Under the pieces are notes generated by a model. The model saw only the letters and a list, made by a program, of their open reading frames with translations. It searched no databases and was not told the DNA's origin. A program made the translations under genes and the position numbers. Below are positions 36,316 to 45,056 of a stretch of DNA of 64,000 nucleotides, in pieces; position 1 is the first letter of the stretch, and each line of letters begins with the position of its first letter. Origin of the DNA: Conexibacter arvalis (GTDB taxonomy: Bacteria; Actinomycetota; Thermoleophilia; Solirubrobacterales; Solirubrobacteraceae); NCBI RefSeq assembly GCF_014199525.1, contig NZ_JACHNU010000007.1, forward strand, positions 186,001-250,000. Reading direction: 5' to 3'.

Positions 36316-37904
36316 AGCGGCACGTTCGCAGAAGCGCCCGTCTCGGCCGTCTCGCCCGGCTCGACCACCGGCAGCTCCTCGACCCGCCCGGCCGGCATCC
36401 GCGTCACGGCCAGCAGGAACGCGAGCGCCATCAGCGCCGCCATCAGGTAGACGACCGTCCGCGTCGACTCCGCGACGTCGACCTGGACCGCCGAGTAGAT
36501 CGCTCTCGCGGCCTCGCCGGCAGCGGTCCCGGCGCCGCCGAGCGCCTCGCCGCCGCCGGAGCCGGCGCCCGAGGTCGAGGTCATCGCATGCGCGATCCGG
36601 TCGGCCTGGTCGGCCGGCAGTCCTCTCGACGTCAGCGTCTCGTCGACGCGGCGGACGTTCTCGGTCACCAGCAGCGAGCCGAGCACGGCGAGGCCGAGGC
36701 TGGCGCCGAAGTTGCGGACCGTCTGCGTGATCCCGGTCACCTCGCCGTAGCTGGCGCGCGGCGCGCGGTTGACGGCGTCGGTGCTGACCGGGCCGAGCAC
36801 CATCCCCATCCCCGCGCCGGCGAGCGCCAGCCAGTACCACTGGTTGCCGAAGTCGAGGTCGGGCAGCTGCGAGCCCCACAGCCAGAAGCCGACCGCCGCC
36901 ATCGCGCAGCCGAGCACGACCGCCGGCCGCGCCCCTCTCGCGTCGAGGATCCGGCCGCCCCACTGCGCCGCGGTCGCGAAGCCGCCGAAGAAGACGAGCA
37001 GGAACAGCCCGGCCTCGCTGGCCGAGTAGCCGAGCGACGCCTGCGCGTAGACGCTCGCGAAGAAGAACAGCGGCACGAACGCCGCCGATATGAGGAACAG
37101 CACCGCGTTGTCGGCGGCGAAGGCGCGCTGGGCGAAGATCCGCACGTCGATCAGCGGGTCGCTCGTGCGCAGCTGGTCGACGACGAACCACGCCAGCAGC
37201 GCCAGGCCGGCGACGATGCAGGCCCACGTGCGGAGGTCGTCCCAGCCCCAGACGCCGGCCTGCTGGAGGCCGAGCACCGCAAGGCCCATGCCGGCCGAGA
37301 CGATCACCGCGCCGCGCCAGTCGATCGGCACGACGCGCTTGGCCTCCGGCGGGTTCGCCCGCAGCGTCAGCACGATCGCGACGATCGCGACCGGGATGTT
37401 GATCCAGAAGATCGCCCGCCACGTCCACTCGGTCAGGTAGCCGCCGGCGAGCGGGCCGACCGCGGTCAGGCCGCCGGAGGCGGCGAAGAAGATCGCCAGC
37501 GCCTTGCCGCGCTCGCGCAGCGGGTAGGCGGAGACGACGATCGCCAGCGCGGCCGGGAACAGCAGCGCCGCCGAGGCGCCCTGGAGGACGCGGAAGACGA
37601 TCATCCACGCCTCGCCGATCGAGCCGGTCGGGGTCGCGCCGCACAGCGCCGAGAAGAGGGCGAAGCCGGCGACACCGGCGATCACCATCCGCCGGTGGCC
37701 GAGCACGTCGGCGAGCTTGCCGCCCAGCGCGAACAGCGCCGACAGCGCCAGCAGGTAGCCGTTGATGATCCACTGCGCCCCGGTCGAGGTGACGCCGAGG
37801 TCTCGCTGCAGCTCGGGCACGGCCAACGCGACGATCGTCTGGTCGATGAACATCATCGCGACGGCGAAGATCATCGCGACCAGCACCAGCTTGCGGTTCT
37901 CCAT
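36312..37904 (-). CDS. DHA2-family MFS drug exporter (14 helices)
   Basis: A 530-residue proton-driven exporter of the EmrB/QacA type. It has helix 1 FAVAMMFIDQTIVALAVPELQ, motif A GGKLADVLGHRRM, and motif C-like GPLAGGYLTEWTWRAIFWINIPV, plus a Gly/Ala-rich external loop near residues 440-470. ATG 37904 is preceded by GGAGG. Such pumps are usually controlled by a neighbouring TetR protein; the TetR-PP2C fusion is convergent, so control from it is possible but not through a shared promoter. Confidence 0.93.
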   Translation of the reverse strand: MENRKLVLVAMIFAVAMMFIDQTIVALAVPELQRDLGVTSTGAQWIINGYLLALSALFALGGKLADVLGHRRMVIAGVAGFALFSALCGATPTGSIGEAWMIVFRVLQGASAALLFPAALAIVVSAYPLRERGKALAIFFAASGGLTAVGPLAGGYLTEWTWRAIFWINIPVAIVAIVLTLRANPPEAKRVVPIDWRGAVIVSAGMGLAVLGLQQAGVWGWDDLRTWACIVAGLALLAWFVVDQLRTSDPLIDVRIFAQRAFAADNAVLFLISAAFVPLFFFASVYAQASLGYSASEAGLFLLVFFGGFATAAQWGGRILDARGARPAVVLGCAMAAVGFWLWGSQLPDLDFGNQWYWLALAGAGMGMVLGPVSTDAVNRAPRASYGEVTGITQTVRNFGASLGLAVLGSLLVTENVRRVDETLTSRGLPADQADRIAHAMTSTSGAGSGGGEALGGAGTAAGEAARAIYSAVQVDVAESTRTVVYLMAALMALAFLLAVTRMPAGRVEELPVVEPGETAETGASANVPL

Positions 37905-37997
37905 GGCCCCTCCGTTCGACGACGAACGCACCGAGATCATGACCGATGCGCGGCGGTCGCGGGGATGAATGTCGATCGAGCGGCGCTCCTGCGCGCA

Positions 37998-38027
37998 CGC
38001 TCGGCCGGCTCCCAGGCTCCTCCCAGG
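37998..38027 (+). promoter_or_regulatory. Three tandem 11-bp repeats upstream of the GT39 gene
   Basis: CGCTCGGC (37998-38005), CTCCCAGG (38009-38016) and CTCCCAGG (38020-38027), each start 11 bp after the last, 23 bases before the ATG. The same iteron lies before the response regulator (40196-40225) and the GT2 gene (42545-42574). Confidence 0.6.
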
Positions 38028-38050
38028 AAGCGGAGCCAGCATCGACGACC

Positions 38051-40189
38051 ATGCGACCGAACCCAGCGAAGCTCGAACAGGCCGCCGCCGGCGCCGCTCC
38101 GGCCGGAGCGCTCCGGGCGGGCGCGGACGCCCGCGAGCGGCGGCGCGCCCGCGGCCGAATCGGCGCCCGGATGCGCGCGCTCGGAGAACGCCCCGAGCTG
38201 CTCGTCCTGCTCGCGATCGCGGGCCTGCTCTACCTGTGGGCGCTCAGCCGCAACGGCTGGGCGAACACCTACTACAGCGCCGCCGTCCGCTCGATGTCGG
38301 AGAGCTGGCACGGCTTCCTCTACGGCTCGTTCGACGCCGGCGGGCTGATGACCGTCGACAAGCCGCCGCTGGCCCTGTGGGTGCAGGCGCTGTCGGTGCG
38401 CGTCTTCGGCTTCTCGTCGCTCCCGATCCTCGTGCCCCAGGCGCTGATGGGGACGGCGAGCGTCGGGCTGACCTACGACTTCGTGCGGCGGGCGTTCGGC
38501 CGCGTCGCCGGCTGCGCCGCCGGCGTCGCGCTCGTGCTCACGCCGGTCACCGTCGCGATCTCACGCCACAACAACCCCGACGCACTGCTCGTGCTCTGCT
38601 CGGTCGCGGCGATCTGGTTCCTCGTGCGCGGCCTGGAGGACGGCCGCACGAAGTGGATCGTCCTGTCAGGCGTGATGATCGGCCTCGGCTTCGAGGCGAA
38701 GATGGGCGCGGCGCTGCTGGTCGTGCCGGGGATCGCGCTCGCGTGGCTGTGGGCCGCGCCGCGCGGCCGCGGCCTGCTCGATGCGACGCGGCAGCTGCTG
38801 ACCGCCGGTGCCGCGATGGCGGCCGTCGGCCTCGCTTGGCCGCTGCTCGTCTGGCTGACGCCGGCCGTGGACCGCCCGTGGGTCGGGGGCACGAGCGACA
38901 ACTCGATCTGGTCGCTGATTCTCGACTACAACGGGATCGGCCGCCTCGACGGCCAGCTCGGGGGGCCGGGTGGCGGTGGCGGTGGCGGCGGGCCGGGCGG
39001 CGTCTTCGGCGGCGAGAGCGGACCGCTGCGCCTGCTCGGCCAGTCGCTCGGCGGCCAGGTCGGCTGGCTGCTGGGCGTCGCGCTCGCCGGCGGGATCGCG
39101 CTGCTCGTCGTGTCGCGGCTGCGCCGCGACGACCGCCGCAGCGGCTGGCTGATCGCGGTCGGCGGCGCCTTCCTCGCGAGCGCGGTCGCGTTCAGCTTCG
39201 CCCAGGGGATCTTCCACCCGTACTACGTCTCGGCGCTGGCGCCGTTCGCGGCCGCGCTTGTCGGCGCGGCGGTCGGGCTGGCGCTCGAAGGCGGGGCGCG
39301 GGGACGGGTCGTCGGCGCCGCGGCGACGGTCGCCGGCACGGCCACGACGCTGGCGGTGCTGCACGCGACCGGCGCCATGGGGTGGCTGGCGCCGGTCGTC
39401 GGCCTCGCGGCAGCGGCGGTGCTGGTCGTGCTGGCGCTGCCGGCGCCCCTCGCCAAGCTGCGGACTGCCGCGCTCGCCGCGATGCTCGGCCTGCTGCTGC
39501 TCGCGCCGGCGAGCTGGGCGGTGCAGACGCTCGACCACGCGACGAGCGGCACCTTCCCGGCCGGCGGCCCGGCCGATGCCGGCATCGGCGGCGGGCCGGG
39601 AGGACGCGGCGGCCCAGGCGGCGGCGGCCCCGGCGCCACGCGGATGGGCGGCGGGCCGGGCGGCCCGCCCGGCGTGGCGCAGCGCGGTCCGGGCGCGGCG
39701 CAGGGCGGCTTCGGCGCGCCGCCCGCCATGTCACAGCGCCGGGGCCAGGGCGGCTTCGGTAGTCCGCCGTCGACGGGACGGGGCGGTGGCGCGTTCCGGG
39801 GCGGCCCGGGCGGCGGCGGGATGTTCGGCGGCGAGCAGGCGCTCGACGAGGCGCTCGCCTACGTCGCGCAGCACGGCGGCGGGACGATCGCGGTCTCCAG
39901 CCAGCAGGGCGTGTCGGCGTCGATCATCCAGTCGGGGGCGCAGGTCGCCGGCATCGGCGGCTTCTCCGGCCGCGAGAGCGAGGTCACCGTCGAGTGGCTC
40001 GCCGACGCGGTCGAGCGCGGCAGGATCCGCTGGGTGATCGCCTCCGGCAGCGGCGGCGGGATGCCGAGCGACGGCCGCACCGGCGCGACGACCGCGATGG
40101 GCGCTGCCCAGCAGGTCGGCACGGAGACCGCCGTCGACGGCCTCTACGACCTGCAGGGCGCCGCCGACGCCCTGCGCGCGCTCGAGTAG
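38051..40189 (+). CDS. GT39-type membrane glycosyltransferase (YkcB-like)
   Basis: A 712-residue GT-C enzyme with about 10-12 helices. The first external loop carries YYSAAVRSMSESWHGFLYGSFDAGG, where GT39/ArnT enzymes place their catalytic acidic residues, followed by TVDKPPLALWVQALS, and VAISRHNNPDALLVL. Unusual are long Gly-rich stretches (residues ~305-320 and ~515-600, GGPGGRGGPGGGG) ahead of a C-terminal soluble domain (DEALAYVAQHGGGTIAVSS). It resembles the B. subtilis YkcB type, which pairs with a GT2/YkcC protein; one is encoded at 42607. It probably moves a sugar from a lipid carrier onto a surface polymer. Confidence 0.85.
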   Translation: MRPNPAKLEQAAAGAAPAGALRAGADARERRRARGRIGARMRALGERPELLVLLAIAGLLYLWALSRNGWANTYYSAAVRSMSESWHGFLYGSFDAGGLMTVDKPPLALWVQALSVRVFGFSSLPILVPQALMGTASVGLTYDFVRRAFGRVAGCAAGVALVLTPVTVAISRHNNPDALLVLCSVAAIWFLVRGLEDGRTKWIVLSGVMIGLGFEAKMGAALLVVPGIALAWLWAAPRGRGLLDATRQLLTAGAAMAAVGLAWPLLVWLTPAVDRPWVGGTSDNSIWSLILDYNGIGRLDGQLGGPGGGGGGGGPGGVFGGESGPLRLLGQSLGGQVGWLLGVALAGGIALLVVSRLRRDDRRSGWLIAVGGAFLASAVAFSFAQGIFHPYYVSALAPFAAALVGAAVGLALEGGARGRVVGAAATVAGTATTLAVLHATGAMGWLAPVVGLAAAAVLVVLALPAPLAKLRTAALAAMLGLLLLAPASWAVQTLDHATSGTFPAGGPADAGIGGGPGGRGGPGGGGPGATRMGGGPGGPPGVAQRGPGAAQGGFGAPPAMSQRRGQGGFGSPPSTGRGGGAFRGGPGGGGMFGGEQALDEALAYVAQHGGGTIAVSSQQGVSASIIQSGAQVAGIGGFSGRESEVTVEWLADAVERGRIRWVIASGSGGGMPSDGRTGATTAMGAAQQVGTETAVDGLYDLQGAADALRALE

Positions 40190-40195
40190 CGGCGT

Positions 40196-40225
40196 CTCCC
40201 AGCCGGCGCTCAGGAACTTCCCAGC
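40196..40225 (+). promoter_or_regulatory. Three tandem 11-bp repeats upstream of the response regulator
   Basis: CTCCCAGC (40196-40203), CGCTCAGG (40207-40214) and TTCCCAGC (40218-40225) with exact 11-bp spacing. Direct repeats at 11 bp are the binding geometry of OmpR/PhoB-type regulators, so autoregulation is inferred. Confidence 0.6.
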
Positions 40226-40246
40226 TTCCGCGGGAACACTGTGGCC

Positions 40247-40954
40247 ATGACCGCAGCCGGCGAACCGCAGCGCCACCGCGTCCTCGTGGTCGACGACGAG
40301 CCGAACATCGTCGACGTGATCGCGATGGCGCTCAGATACCAGGGCTTCGAGGTCGCCTCGGCGGCGACCGGGACGGAGGCGCTCCAGCGGGTGCGGGCGT
40401 TCAGCCCGCACCTGATGGTGCTCGACGTGATGCTGCCCGACATGGAGGGCTTCGAGGTCGCCAGACGGCTCGGCGCCGAGCGCGCCCGCGTCCCGATCGT
40501 CTTCCTGACCGCCCGCGACGCCACCGACGACAGAGTCCGCGGCCTCACCGTCGGCGGCGACGACTACGTCACGAAGCCGTTCAGCCTCGAGGAGCTGGTC
40601 GCTCGCATCCGCACGATCCTGCGCCGCACCGGCATGGCCGAGCCGGAGTCGAGCAGGCTGACCTTCGAGGACGTCGAGCTCGACGAGGACACGCGCGAGG
40701 TCACCCGCGCCGGCGAGCAGATCGAGCTGACCGCGACCGAGTACCGGCTGCTGCGCTACCTGATGCTCAACCCGCGCCGCGTGCTGACGCGCGCGCAGCT
40801 GCTCGAGCACGTCTGGAGCTACGACTTCGGCGGCGACGCGCGCGTGCTGGAGACCTACATCAGCTACCTGCGCAAGAAGCTCGACGCCCACGGGCCGCCG
40901 CTGATCCAGACGATCCGCGGCGTCGGCTACGCCCTCCGGCTCGCACGTGCGTGA
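40247..40954 (+). CDS. OmpR/PhoB-family response regulator
   Basis: A 235-residue regulator. The receiver (~8-120) has acidic pocket VVDDEPN, phospho-acceptor Asp in LMVLDVMLPDMEG, Thr in VFLTARD and Lys in YVTKPFSLEEL. The winged-helix effector (~135-230) has LTATEYRLLRYLMLNPRRVLTRAQLLEHVW and TYISYLRKKLD. ATG 40247 (an in-frame GTG at 40241 is possible). The kinase gene overlaps its stop by one base. Confidence 0.96.
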   Translation: MTAAGEPQRHRVLVVDDEPNIVDVIAMALRYQGFEVASAATGTEALQRVRAFSPHLMVLDVMLPDMEGFEVARRLGAERARVPIVFLTARDATDDRVRGLTVGGDDYVTKPFSLEELVARIRTILRRTGMAEPESSRLTFEDVELDEDTREVTRAGEQIELTATEYRLLRYLMLNPRRVLTRAQLLEHVWSYDFGGDARVLETYISYLRKKLDAHGPPLIQTIRGVGYALRLARA

Positions 40955-42480
40955 TGCACACGCTGCGGGCGCGCCTGGTCGTCGGGCTGCTCGCGCTGGC
41001 CGCCGTCGGGCTGCTCGCGCTCGCCGGCATCACCTACGCCGAGCAGCGCTCGTTCCTGCTCGACCGCGTCGACCAGCAGCTGCGCGACGCCGGCCCGCAG
41101 CTCGCCCACGCGCTCGCCGAGCAGGGCGTCGGCAGGGCGCCCGGGCCCGGCGGCCCCGGCTCGCTGGGCGGTCGCGCTCCCGGCGGCGGTGCTCCGCCCG
41201 CTCCGGCGCCGACGCTGCCGCCCGGAACCTGGGGCGCCCGCCTCGACGCCGACGGGGAGCAGGTCGGCCGGCCGGTCGTCGTCGTCTACGGCGAGTCGGC
41301 CGCGACGCCGCCGCAGCCGCGGCTGCCGGCGACGCTCGAGCGCGACGCGACCTTCACGTCCGGCGCGCGCGAGGGCGACGTCGACTTCCGCGTGCGCGTG
41401 CTCGGCGACCCGGTCGGCGGCGGCTCGATCGTCGCGGCGATCCCGTTGACCGACGTCGACCAGACGCTCGACCGGCTGTTGCTCGTCGAAGGGCTGGTGA
41501 TCGCCGGCGTGCTGATCGCGCTCGGCGTCGGCGCGTGGCTGCTCGTGCGCGTCGGGCTGCTGCCGCTCGACCGCATGACCCACACCGCCGGCCGGATCGC
41601 CGGCGGCGACCTCTCCCAGCGCGTCGAGGCGACCGACCCCCGCAGCGAGGCCGGCCGGCTCGGCGTCGCCTTCAACGGCATGCTCGACCGGCTCGAGGTC
41701 GCCTTCGACCAGCGCCGTCGGAGCGAGGAGCGTCTGCGCCGCTTCCTCGCCGACGCCTCGCACGAGCTGCGCACCCCGCTCGCCTCGATCCGCGGCTACG
41801 CCGAGCTGTTCCGGATCGGCGCCGCCCGCTCCCCTGAGGAGACCGAGAAGGCGATGCGGCGGATCGAGGAGGAGGCGGCGCGGATGGGTGTCCTGGTCGA
41901 GGACCTGCTCGCGCTCGCCCGCCTCGACGAGGTGCGGGAGGCCGAGCACGGGCCGGTCGACCTCGTCCCGCTCGCGCGCGACGCGGTCGACGACGCGCGC
42001 GCCGCCGCGCCTGCGCGGCGGATCGAGCTGCACGCGCCGCAAGCGGGCGGCGCGGTCGTCGACGGCAACGCCCACCAGCTCCGGCAGGTGCTCGCCAACC
42101 TGCTGCGCAACGCGCTCGTCCACACGCCCGACGGGACGCCGGTCGAGGTGACCGTCGAGCCGGCGCGCGGGGCGGGGGAACCGCCGCCCGGCGGGTCGCT
42201 GTGGGCGGACGACCCGCGGTCCGGGCCTGAGCCGGCCGAGCTCACCCCGCGCACGGTCCGCCTCAGCGTCCGCGACCACGGCCCCGGCCTGCCGACCGAC
42301 GACCCCGGCGAGCTGTTCGAGCGCTTCTGGCGCGACGAGCGCGGCCGCGCGCGCGGGCAGGGCGGCGCCGGCCTCGGCCTCGCGATCGTCGCCGGCATCG
42401 TCGGCTCCCACGGCGGCACGGTGACGGCCGCCGACGCCCCCGGCGGCGGGGCGCTCTTCACGGTCGAGCTGCCGGCCTGA
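40954..42480 (+). CDS. Sensor histidine kinase
   Basis: A 508-residue membrane kinase. Two helices (near residues 7-28 and 175-200) bracket an external domain of ~145 residues with a Gly/Pro-rich insertion (GPGGPGSLGGRAPGGGAPP). Then HAMP (LLPLDRMTHTAGRIAGGDLSQRV), HisKA with phospho-His in FLADASHELRTPLASIRGY, and HATPase with N box QVLANLLRNALVHTP, G1 VRDHGPGLP, F box ELFERFWR and G2 GGAGLGLAIV. It presumably phosphorylates the adjacent regulator. ATG 40954 overlaps its stop (TGATG). Confidence 0.96.
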   Translation: MHTLRARLVVGLLALAAVGLLALAGITYAEQRSFLLDRVDQQLRDAGPQLAHALAEQGVGRAPGPGGPGSLGGRAPGGGAPPAPAPTLPPGTWGARLDADGEQVGRPVVVVYGESAATPPQPRLPATLERDATFTSGAREGDVDFRVRVLGDPVGGGSIVAAIPLTDVDQTLDRLLLVEGLVIAGVLIALGVGAWLLVRVGLLPLDRMTHTAGRIAGGDLSQRVEATDPRSEAGRLGVAFNGMLDRLEVAFDQRRRSEERLRRFLADASHELRTPLASIRGYAELFRIGAARSPEETEKAMRRIEEEAARMGVLVEDLLALARLDEVREAEHGPVDLVPLARDAVDDARAAAPARRIELHAPQAGGAVVDGNAHQLRQVLANLLRNALVHTPDGTPVEVTVEPARGAGEPPPGGSLWADDPRSGPEPAELTPRTVRLSVRDHGPGLPTDDPGELFERFWRDERGRARGQGGAGLGLAIVAGIVGSHGGTVTAADAPGGGALFTVELPA

Positions 42481-42499
42481 CCGCAGCGCCGCGGAGCTT

Positions 42500-42536
42500 T
42501 GTCATCCAGCGGGTCGAGGAGGCCCATCGGATGACA
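42500..42536 (+). terminator. Inverted repeat after the histidine kinase gene
   Basis: TGTCATCC (42500-42507) and GGATGACA (42529-42536) are perfect inverted arms with a 21-base loop, 20 bases past the stop. A terminator, or a structured leader boundary ahead of the next promoter. Confidence 0.4.
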
Positions 42537-42544
42537 GAGGTCCG

Positions 42545-42574
42545 CGCTCAGGAAGCTCTCAGGCGACTCCCGGC
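42545..42574 (+). promoter_or_regulatory. Three tandem 11-bp repeats upstream of the GT2-GtrA gene
   Basis: CGCTCAGG (42545-42552), CTCTCAGG (42556-42563) and CTCCCGGC (42567-42574), 11 bp apart, 32 bases before the ATG. Same iteron and phase as the other two sites. Confidence 0.6.
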
Positions 42575-42606
42575 CTGCTCGCACGGCCGGCGTCGACGCT
42601 CGATCC

Positions 42607-43737
42607 ATGCTCACCGCCCACCCGGCGCCCCAGGTCGAGATCGTCGTCCCCGTCCACAACGAGCAGGCGGCGCTCGAACCGTCCGTGCGGCGCCTCCACC
42701 GCTTCCTCTCGGCTGAGTTCCCGTTCAGCTGGCGGATCGTCGTCGCCGACAACGCCTCGACCGACGCGACCCCGCAGATCGCCGACCGCCTCGCCGGCGA
42801 GCTGCGCGCGGTCCGCGCGCTGCGCCTGGAGCAGAAGGGACGCGGCCGCGCGCTGCGAACCGCCTGGTCGGCCAGCGACGCGCGCGTCGTCGCCTACATG
42901 GACGTCGACCTCTCGACCGACCTGCGCGCGCTGCTGCCGCTGGTCGCGCCGCTGCTCTCCGGCCACAGCGACGTCGCGATCGGCTCGCGGCTGGCGTATG
43001 GCGCGCGCGTCGTGCGCGGCCCCAAGCGCGAGCTGATCTCGCGCGCCTACAACGCGATCCTCCACACCGTCCTGCGCGCCCGCTTCAGCGACGCCCAGTG
43101 CGGTTTCAAGGCGGTTCGCTCCGACGCGCTGCCGGGCCTGCTGCGCGACGTGAGGGACGACGGCTGGTTCTTCGACACGGAGCTGCTCGTGCTCGCGCAG
43201 CGGCGCGGCCTGAGGATCCACGAGGTGCCGGTCGACTGGGTCGACGACCCCGACTCGCGCGTCGACATCGTCGCGACGGCACTCACCGACCTGCGCGGCG
43301 TCGGCCGGCTGCTCGTCGCCAGCCCCGTCGTCCGGTTCATGTCGGTCGGCGCCGCCTCGACGGCCGCCTACGCGCTGCTGTTCCTGCTGCTGACCTCGGG
43401 GCTGGCGGTCGCCGCGGGCCTCGCCAACGGCCTCGCGCTGGCGGCGACGGCGGTCGGCAACACCGCCGCCAACCGGCGCTGGACCTTCGGCCTGCGGGGC
43501 CGCGTCGACCGGATGCGCCAGCACGCGCTCGGCGTCGTCGTGTTCGTGCTGACGCTCGCGCTGACGAGCGGCGCGCTGGCGACGCTGCACGGGATCGACG
43601 CCACGCCGGCCCGCTGGGTCGAGCTGAGCGTGCTCGTGCTCGCGAGCCTGGCGGCGACCGTGACGCGCTACGTGGCGCTCAAGAGCTGGGTGTTCGCGCG
43701 GCGCACGTGGAGCGACGACGGCGTTAGGGTCGCCTAA
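42607..43737 (+). CDS. Dolichyl-phosphate-mannose synthase-like GT2 fused to a GtrA membrane domain
   Basis: A 376-residue protein. Residues ~8-235 are a GT2 fold: EIVVPVHNEQAALEPSVRRL, VVADNASTDATPQIAD, the metal-binding DXD in YMDVDLSTD, and CGFKAVRSDALP. Residues ~240-370 are a four-helix GtrA domain (RFMSVGAASTAAYALLFLL; TAANRRWTF). It probably loads a sugar onto polyprenyl phosphate and flips it, supplying the GT39 enzyme at 38051. This is the YkcC-like partner, here with its flippase fused. Confidence 0.92.
   Translation: MLTAHPAPQVEIVVPVHNEQAALEPSVRRLHRFLSAEFPFSWRIVVADNASTDATPQIADRLAGELRAVRALRLEQKGRGRALRTAWSASDARVVAYMDVDLSTDLRALLPLVAPLLSGHSDVAIGSRLAYGARVVRGPKRELISRAYNAILHTVLRARFSDAQCGFKAVRSDALPGLLRDVRDDGWFFDTELLVLAQRRGLRIHEVPVDWVDDPDSRVDIVATALTDLRGVGRLLVASPVVRFMSVGAASTAAYALLFLLLTSGLAVAAGLANGLALAATAVGNTAANRRWTFGLRGRVDRMRQHALGVVVFVLTLALTSGALATLHGIDATPARWVELSVLVLASLAATVTRYVALKSWVFARRTWSDDGVRVA
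43724..43737 (+). promoter_or_regulatory. DtxR/IdeR-like iron box upstream of the PKD/ExbB cluster
   Basis: TTAGGGTCGCCTAA matches 12 of the first 14 positions of the DtxR consensus TTAGGTTAGSCTAACCTAA and overlaps the stop codon of the GT2-GtrA gene, 27 bases before the next ATG. A nearly identical copy (TTAGGGTGGCCTAA) lies at 58935-58948. Iron-dependent repression of the cluster is inferred. Confidence 0.5.
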
Positions 43738-43763
43738 ATCCTGTTAGCGTCCATCTGGCGCCC

Positions 43764-45056
43764 ATGCGTCGTCGCACCGCCAGAGATCCCAGCCCGAGCC
43801 TCGCGCGCCCGCTGCGCGCGCTGCTGGGGATGCTCGCGCTGCTCGCCGCGCTGGCGCTGCCGGCGCACGCACAGGACCAGCCGGGAGGGGGGGAGCTTCC
43901 GCCAGCCGACCAGCACATCCGGATCGAATACGGGAACGGGCGCCAGCCGCAGATGATCTCGTGGTCCTCGCTGAGGGGCACCCCCGTCATCGAGCGCAAC
44001 CAGGAGATGCCGGACGGAGGCAACAAGGTCATCAGCGCCCTCGGGCTCGTCGACGTCCTGCGCAAGGCGCAGATCCGCGTCGAGTCGATCAGCTCGATCG
44101 GGCTGACCAACAACAGAGGCGAGGCGATGGTGATCTCGCGCCTGCACCTGACCAGCAGGGCGTTCGCGCCGCCGGTCGTCTTCATGAGCCAGTCAGGCAT
44201 GCTCGCCCTGCTGCGCCCGGGGAACAACGCGGTCGAGACCGAGATCGCGTACGCGGAGAACGGCGTCCTGACGCTCCGGATCGGCTCCGAGCCGACGCTG
44301 ACCGCCCACCCCGCGACCGTCGAGGTCGGCCAGCAGGTGACGCTCACGGCGACGCTCCCGCTCGACGTCGATCCCGGATCGGTCGAGTTCGTCTGGGACT
44401 TCAACGACGACAGAGCGACCGTGCGCAACCGCGACAACGAGATGACGCGGACCTTCTCGAAGGCCGGCACCTACAACGTGATCGTCAACTACCTCGTCGA
44501 CGGCGAGCCGTACGGCGAAGACGCCTTCGTCGCGCCGAGCACCAGCGTCACCGTCCTGGGCAAGAGAAGACCGAGCCGCGACAGATCGGCGAGAAACGCC
44601 AGCAAGAGAGGCGGCAGAGACAGAGCGGGCGGCGGCGCCGGCGACGGCGACGACGACCTGCTCTCCGAGGAGGGCTCCGGCATCGGCACCGACGGCGGTG
44701 ACGGCACCGGCGGGGCCGGCGGCGCGACGACCGGCGGCTGGAGCCCGCCGGCGACCCCCGCGACGCCTCCGCCGCCGGCGCCGAGAGCCGAGCGCAGATC
44801 GCCGCCGAGAAGAGCGCCCGCGCCCGAGCCGGTCGGCGAGACGGTCGACGGCTACCTGCTCGCCGCCGCGAACGTCCCGCTGCCGACCGGCGGCGCCGTC
44901 AGAGCGGCCGCGGCGACCCCGGACCTGCTCGACGACGACCGCGACGGCCCGCTCGAGATCCCGGCGCTCGTCTGGGTCCTCGTCGGCGTCCTCGGCCTCG
45001 GCCTGCTTGGATGGACGCTCGAATCGCGCACGACGCTCCCGTACTTCAAGCCATGA
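43764..45056 (+). CDS. Exported PKD-domain protein with C-terminal membrane anchor
   Basis: A 430-residue protein: signal peptide (~1-37, ending AHAQDQ), a domain of ~150 residues starting QHIRIEYGNGRQPQMISW, a PKD-like domain (~172-265; TVEVGQQVTLTATLP, VEFVWDFNDDRATVRN, TFSKAGTYNVIVNY), a long Arg/Gly/Pro-rich linker, and a C-terminal helix (LVWVLVGVLGLGLLGWTLE). The linker arginines are mainly AGA. Its stop overlaps the ExbB-like gene start (ATGA). Probably the external or ligand-contacting part of the membrane complex encoded with it. Confidence 0.8.
   Translation: MRRRTARDPSPSLARPLRALLGMLALLAALALPAHAQDQPGGGELPPADQHIRIEYGNGRQPQMISWSSLRGTPVIERNQEMPDGGNKVISALGLVDVLRKAQIRVESISSIGLTNNRGEAMVISRLHLTSRAFAPPVVFMSQSGMLALLRPGNNAVETEIAYAENGVLTLRIGSEPTLTAHPATVEVGQQVTLTATLPLDVDPGSVEFVWDFNDDRATVRNRDNEMTRTFSKAGTYNVIVNYLVDGEPYGEDAFVAPSTSVTVLGKRRPSRDRSARNASKRGGRDRAGGGAGDGDDDLLSEEGSGIGTDGGDGTGGAGGATTGGWSPPATPATPPPPAPRAERRSPPRRAPAPEPVGETVDGYLLAAANVPLPTGGAVRAAAATPDLLDDDRDGPLEIPALVWVLVGVLGLGLLGWTLESRTTLPYFKP

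Noticed and set aside
42500-42536. TGTCATCC/GGATGACA as a RheA-type heat-shock operator
   Set aside because: Arms resemble the RheA half-sites, but the spacing is 21 bases rather than five and the position follows a kinase gene; better read as a hairpin.
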